A stretch of 64,000 nt of DNA. It comes from Cryptomeria japonica (Eukaryota > Streptophyta > Pinopsida > Cupressales > Cupressaceae). A program made the position numbers and the translations under genes. The notes below the pieces were generated by a model, which was given only the letters and a program-made list of their open reading frames with translations, was not told the DNA's origin and did not search any database. Of the stretch, positions 60,751 through 64,000 are shown piece after piece (within the stretch, counting starts at the first letter, position 1; each line of letters opens with the position of its first letter). The DNA lies in the NCBI RefSeq assembly GCF_030272615.1, contig NC_081415.1, forward strand, positions 605,687,137-605,751,136, written 5' to 3'.

Positions 60751-61470
60751 GACCCAAGCTCTGAATCATATCCAAGTAGTTCAGATAGTGATACCACGGA
60801 TGTTCACATCTTTACCATCTCAGTCCTCTCTCTCCTTAAAACTGATGATAACATGCCCCTCATCTATCCCTAGCTTATCCAACATGACCAATAAGAACCA
60901 CTCACATTGGATTGTTTTCAAAATGATGAAGCAATTGCAGAATTCCTTGGACTACAGGAAGGCATACCACAAGGTGATCATAAGGTAGGATTTGCTATTG
61001 ATCTGAATTCCACAACATATTTTGGGGAGTCAACTCCATCTTCTAGTCATCAAAATGAAAAAAGAAAAGAAAAAGTACAAAATCAAAAAGACAGGTCTTT
61101 GAGTGAAAACCGTAAGGTACTCTCTGATCATACAAAAATAAAAATAAAAGACGTACTTGTGGGTGAAAACCTCTCTAAGGCGCCCAAAGGTGGAAGAGTG
61201 GACATACCCCTATCAAGTTAAGATAAATCAACATTACTTGTGGAAATGACCAAAGAAATCAATTAGGGTACACCTGATAACCCTAAGGTCATTCATTTCG
61301 CTGCTTCTTTATCAAAACAGGAAAAGATAGATTTTGTCAATTTCTTTCTTGAGAAAAAGATCATTTTTGTGTGGTCCTATGCAGATATGCCTAGCCTTGA
61401 TCTAGAATTATTCCTTCATAACTTGCCATTAAAAGCATATGCCAAGCCTATTAAATAAAAACTCAAAAAG
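60751..61470 (+). other. Protease-to-RT linker of element E
   Basis: Frame continues, broken by stops: LGLQEGIPQGDHKVGFAI near 60940, then KIKIKDVLVGENLSKAP, then DFVNFFLEKKIIFVWSYADM (near 61329), which is the conserved lead-in to Gypsy reverse transcriptase. Confidence 0.65.
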
Positions 61471-63110
61471 ATGCATCCCCAAGTGGCTCTTTTGGTCAAG
61501 GTAGAACTGAAAAAATTACTAGATGTGGGCTTTATCAGACCCATTGATTATGCAGACTGGATTTCAAATTTGGTACCAGTTAGCAAAGTAACTGGGGGCA
61601 TCAGAATCTATATAGATTTTAGGGATCTCAATAAAGAATGCCCTAAAGATGACTTTCCACTGCCAAATATAGACATCATAGTTGACATGACTATTGGATA
61701 TGAGATGCTCTCATTGATGGATGGTTTCTCTGGCTATAACCAAATTCACATTGCTTCTGAAGATCAACATAAGACTGCATTCACATGTGCTTGGGGTACC
61801 TACTATTAGAATGTGATGCCCTTTGGTCTTAAAAATGCGGGAGCAACATATCAAAGAGTGATGATGACAATTTTCCATGATTTCATGCATACTTTGATGG
61901 AGGACTATGTTGATGACTTATTAAGCAAATCTGTCACAAGAGATAGTCATCTAGCCATCCTAGGCCCAATCTTTGACCGAATGGAAACTTACAAGCTTAG
62001 ACTCAATCCAAAGAAGTGTGTCTTTGGTGTCATAGCTGGCAAATTACTAGGGTACATTGTTTCTCATCGAGGCATCAAAGTTGACCCAGCCAAGGTTAAA
62101 GCAATAATGGATATGCCTCCTCCTTCCAATCTCTGTCAACTAAGAAGTCTGCAAGGAAAGCTATAGTCAATCCACCAATTTATAGCTCAATTAGCAGACA
62201 AATGTCATCCTTTCCAGTATTTATTGCATAAAGCTATCGCTTTTAAATGGACTAAGCAATGTCAATCAGCATTTCAAGCCCTCAAGGATTATCTGTTGTC
62301 ACCGCCTATTCTAATGCCTCATATAGAAGGAAAGCCATTTATATTGTATATTTCTTCAACTGAAACGGCACTAGGAGTTCTCTTGGCCCAACAAGATGAG
62401 AAAGGCAAAGAGCGGGCTATTTATTATATTAGTCAGACACTAGTGGGCTATGAGATGAATTATTCAACTATTGAACATGCATGTTTAGCAGTGGTCTTTG
62501 CAACACAGAAGCTTTAGCACTATATGTTAAGTCATCAGACATTGCTAGTTGCAAAAATTGACCCCTTGAAGTACTTGCTTAGTAGGGCAGCTTTGACAGG
62601 TCACCTAGAAAAGTGGGTTATGATCCTCAGTGAGTTTGATATTGAGTACATGGAGCGAAAGGCAATAAAAAGACAAATCATAGCGGATCAACTTGCAGAA
62701 GCTCCTATTTATGATGATCATCCCATGTTGACAAATTTTTTGGATGAATCAGTTTTTTCTCTTACATCTTCTAATGAATGGAAGTTATATTTTGATGGAT
62801 CCCATACCAAGTTCAGGTCCAGAGTAGGTATATTGTTTGTCACCCCTCAAGGTGATGCTATTCCCAAATCCTACCGAATAACTTTCCATTGTACCAATAA
62901 CATTGTAGAATATGAAGCCCCAGTCACAAGACTCCAAGTAGCGGTCCACTGGAACATCACACATTTACAAGTCTATGGAGATTCTCAGTTAGTCATCCAC
63001 CAACTGAATGATGACTATGAAACAAAAGATGAAAAGCTTATTCCCTACAAGCATATGGTAGATTTCTTCTAGACAAAATTCAAGGCTATCCATTTCAGTC
63101 AAGTTCCAAG
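61471..63110 (+). pseudogene. Element E reverse transcriptase and two RNase H domains
   Basis: Reverse transcriptase: VELKKLLDVGFIRPIDYADW, YIDFRDLNKECPKDDFPLPN, FSGYNQIHIA, MPFGLKNAGATYQRVM and the catalytic YVDD at 61906-61917. The connection and first RNase H run 62224-62700 (TALGVLLAQQDEKGKERAIY, then YSTIEHACLAVVFATQKL). The second, archaeal-type RNase H is at about 62776-63072 (WKLYFDGSHTKFRSRVGILF, NNIVEYEA, VYGDSQLVIHQLN). Stops occur near 61810, 62166, 62516 and 63072. The enzyme would copy RNA into DNA and remove the RNA strand in the virus-like particle. Confidence 0.92.
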
Positions 63111-64000
63111 AATGCAAAACAAGTCGGCAGATGAGATGGCTACGATTGCTTCCATGTTAAATATGCCCCACAATATGGACAAATGTGAATTTTTGGTCGA
63201 ACAATTGCTTGTCCCTTCTTTTGAAATTCTGACAGTAGATGTGATGTGTGTTCTTGTTGGTCTTAACTCCCCGTGGTACAATGATGTCTATCAATATTTG
63301 AAACCCAAACTTTACCACCTAACCTTTCCGCTAACCAATGTTGAGCCTTCATCCGACAGACGGCCAAATATGTCATCATTGCTGACACCCATTACCATCA
63401 TTCCTTTGACCATACCCTCCTCAAGTGTTTGGATTCTGATGAAGCACAAATAGCTTTACATGAGGTTCATGATGGTATATGTGGGGGCCATTTCAATGGT
63501 CTGAGCTTAGCCAAAAAGTTGACTCATGCAGGGTATTATTGGCCCACTCTGGAAAAAGATGTTCACGATTTTGTTAAGAAGTGTTGCAAATGCCAGATCC
63601 ATGGAAATTACATTCATGCACCAACCCAAGAGCTTCATTCTGTCATATCTCCATGGCCCTTTTCTCAATGGGGATTGGATCTTATTGGCAAGATTCACCC
63701 GACATTTGCAAATGGACACAAGTTTTATCATTACAGCCATAGAGTATTTTACAAAATGGATCAAGGTTATTCCCATGACCTATATCACTGGTGTGCAAAT
63801 TTCAAAATTCCTATTGAATTATATCATATGCAGATATGGGGTTCCCCTTGCCATAATCATAGATAATGGTCGTCCCTTCAAGAATAAAGATGTCAAGGAA
63901 CTCTATGAAAAGTTTCATTTCCAACACCATTTCTCCATTCCATACTATCCATAGGGTAATGGTCAAGCCGAAGCATCAAATAAAACCATTATCAAGATCT
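63111..64000 (+). pseudogene. Element E integrase (broken, continues off window)
   Basis: The His2Cys2 zinc region is at about 63456-63605 (ALHEVHDGICGGHFNG, then KKCCKCQIHG). The catalytic core has QWGLDLIGKIHP (first Asp near 63676) and AIIIDNGRPFKNKDVKELYE (second Asp near 63860). GNGQAEASNKTI near the window end carries the catalytic Glu. Frame changes occur near 63420 and near 63720, and a stop follows IPYYP (63952). The C-terminus and 3' LTR are outside the window. Confidence 0.88.

Larger units (their letters stand above)
52719..64000 (+). mobile_element. Element E: Tat-like Gypsy retrotransposon (3' end off window)
   Basis: LTR 52719-54149, primer site, 2.1-kb leader, then gag, protease, G-patch, reverse transcriptase, RNase H, a second RNase H and integrase on the plus strand. 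This order, with a second archaeal-type RNase H between the usual one and integrase, is the mark of the Tat lineage of Gypsy. Coding lies in one frame from 56279 to about 58225 and in a single second frame from there to about 63400, with many stops and later shifts. The 3' LTR is beyond 64000. Confidence 0.9.

Noticed and set aside
1-64000. tRNA, rRNA or conserved host exons
   Set aside because: No cloverleaf-type sequence, rRNA core or conserved cellular protein was recognised. The tRNA-like bases are primer sites beside LTRs.

Overview
This is a repeat-dominated plant nuclear sequence. I see no host gene, tRNA, rRNA or other cellular locus. Everything recognisable is LTR retrotransposon of the Copia and Gypsy superfamilies, most of it decayed by stop codons and frameshifts. 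The AT-rich background, very long LTRs, deep nesting and old elements suggest a large plant genome. A gymnosperm would fit, but that is inference, because no sequence here names a species.

Layout. Positions 1-1119 are the 3' part of a Gypsy LTR of the same family as element E. Positions 1120-1203, 12046-13574 and 46510-about 47255 are three pieces of one old minus-strand Copia element (B), split by later insertions. Element A (1204-12045, plus, target duplication RTACC) sits in B's reverse transcriptase. A has LTRs of about 800 bp, an initiator-Met primer site, a zinc-knuckle ORF and a long second ORF, but no polymerase. Its 3' LTR is split by a 4.07-kb insert (C, 7320-11394) that looks like a solo LTR. 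Element D (about 13575-46509, plus, target duplication TCAAA) sits in B's protease. D is a Copia element that lost its reverse transcriptase core. It carries a 1.14-kb solo LTR (17443-18582), and its 3' LTR was hit twice. One hit is F (19616-29971, minus, target duplication TGAGA, 2.4-kb LTRs, gag-like remnant, no pol). The other is G (30763-46032, minus, Gypsy/Tat-like, no pol). G contains H (35632-42342, minus, target duplication ATAGG, the youngest and most complete Copia here) and an unidentified 1.6-kb insert in its right LTR.

Positions 47256-52718 are poorly resolved decayed sequence. From 52719 to the window end lies element E, a plus-strand Tat-like Gypsy. It has a 1.43-kb LTR, a repeat-bearing leader, a Gln-rich gag, protease, G-patch, reverse transcriptase, two RNase H domains and the start of integrase. 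It runs off the right edge.

Insertion order by containment: B first; then A, D and the Gypsy LTR into B; C into A; the solo LTR, F and G into D; H and the 1.6-kb insert into G. No gene network operates here. The working parts are retroelement parts: LTR promoters, tRNA primer sites, polypurine tracts, gag and pol. Elements A, F and G kept these cis signals but have no polymerase, so any mobility would have depended on enzymes supplied by relatives.
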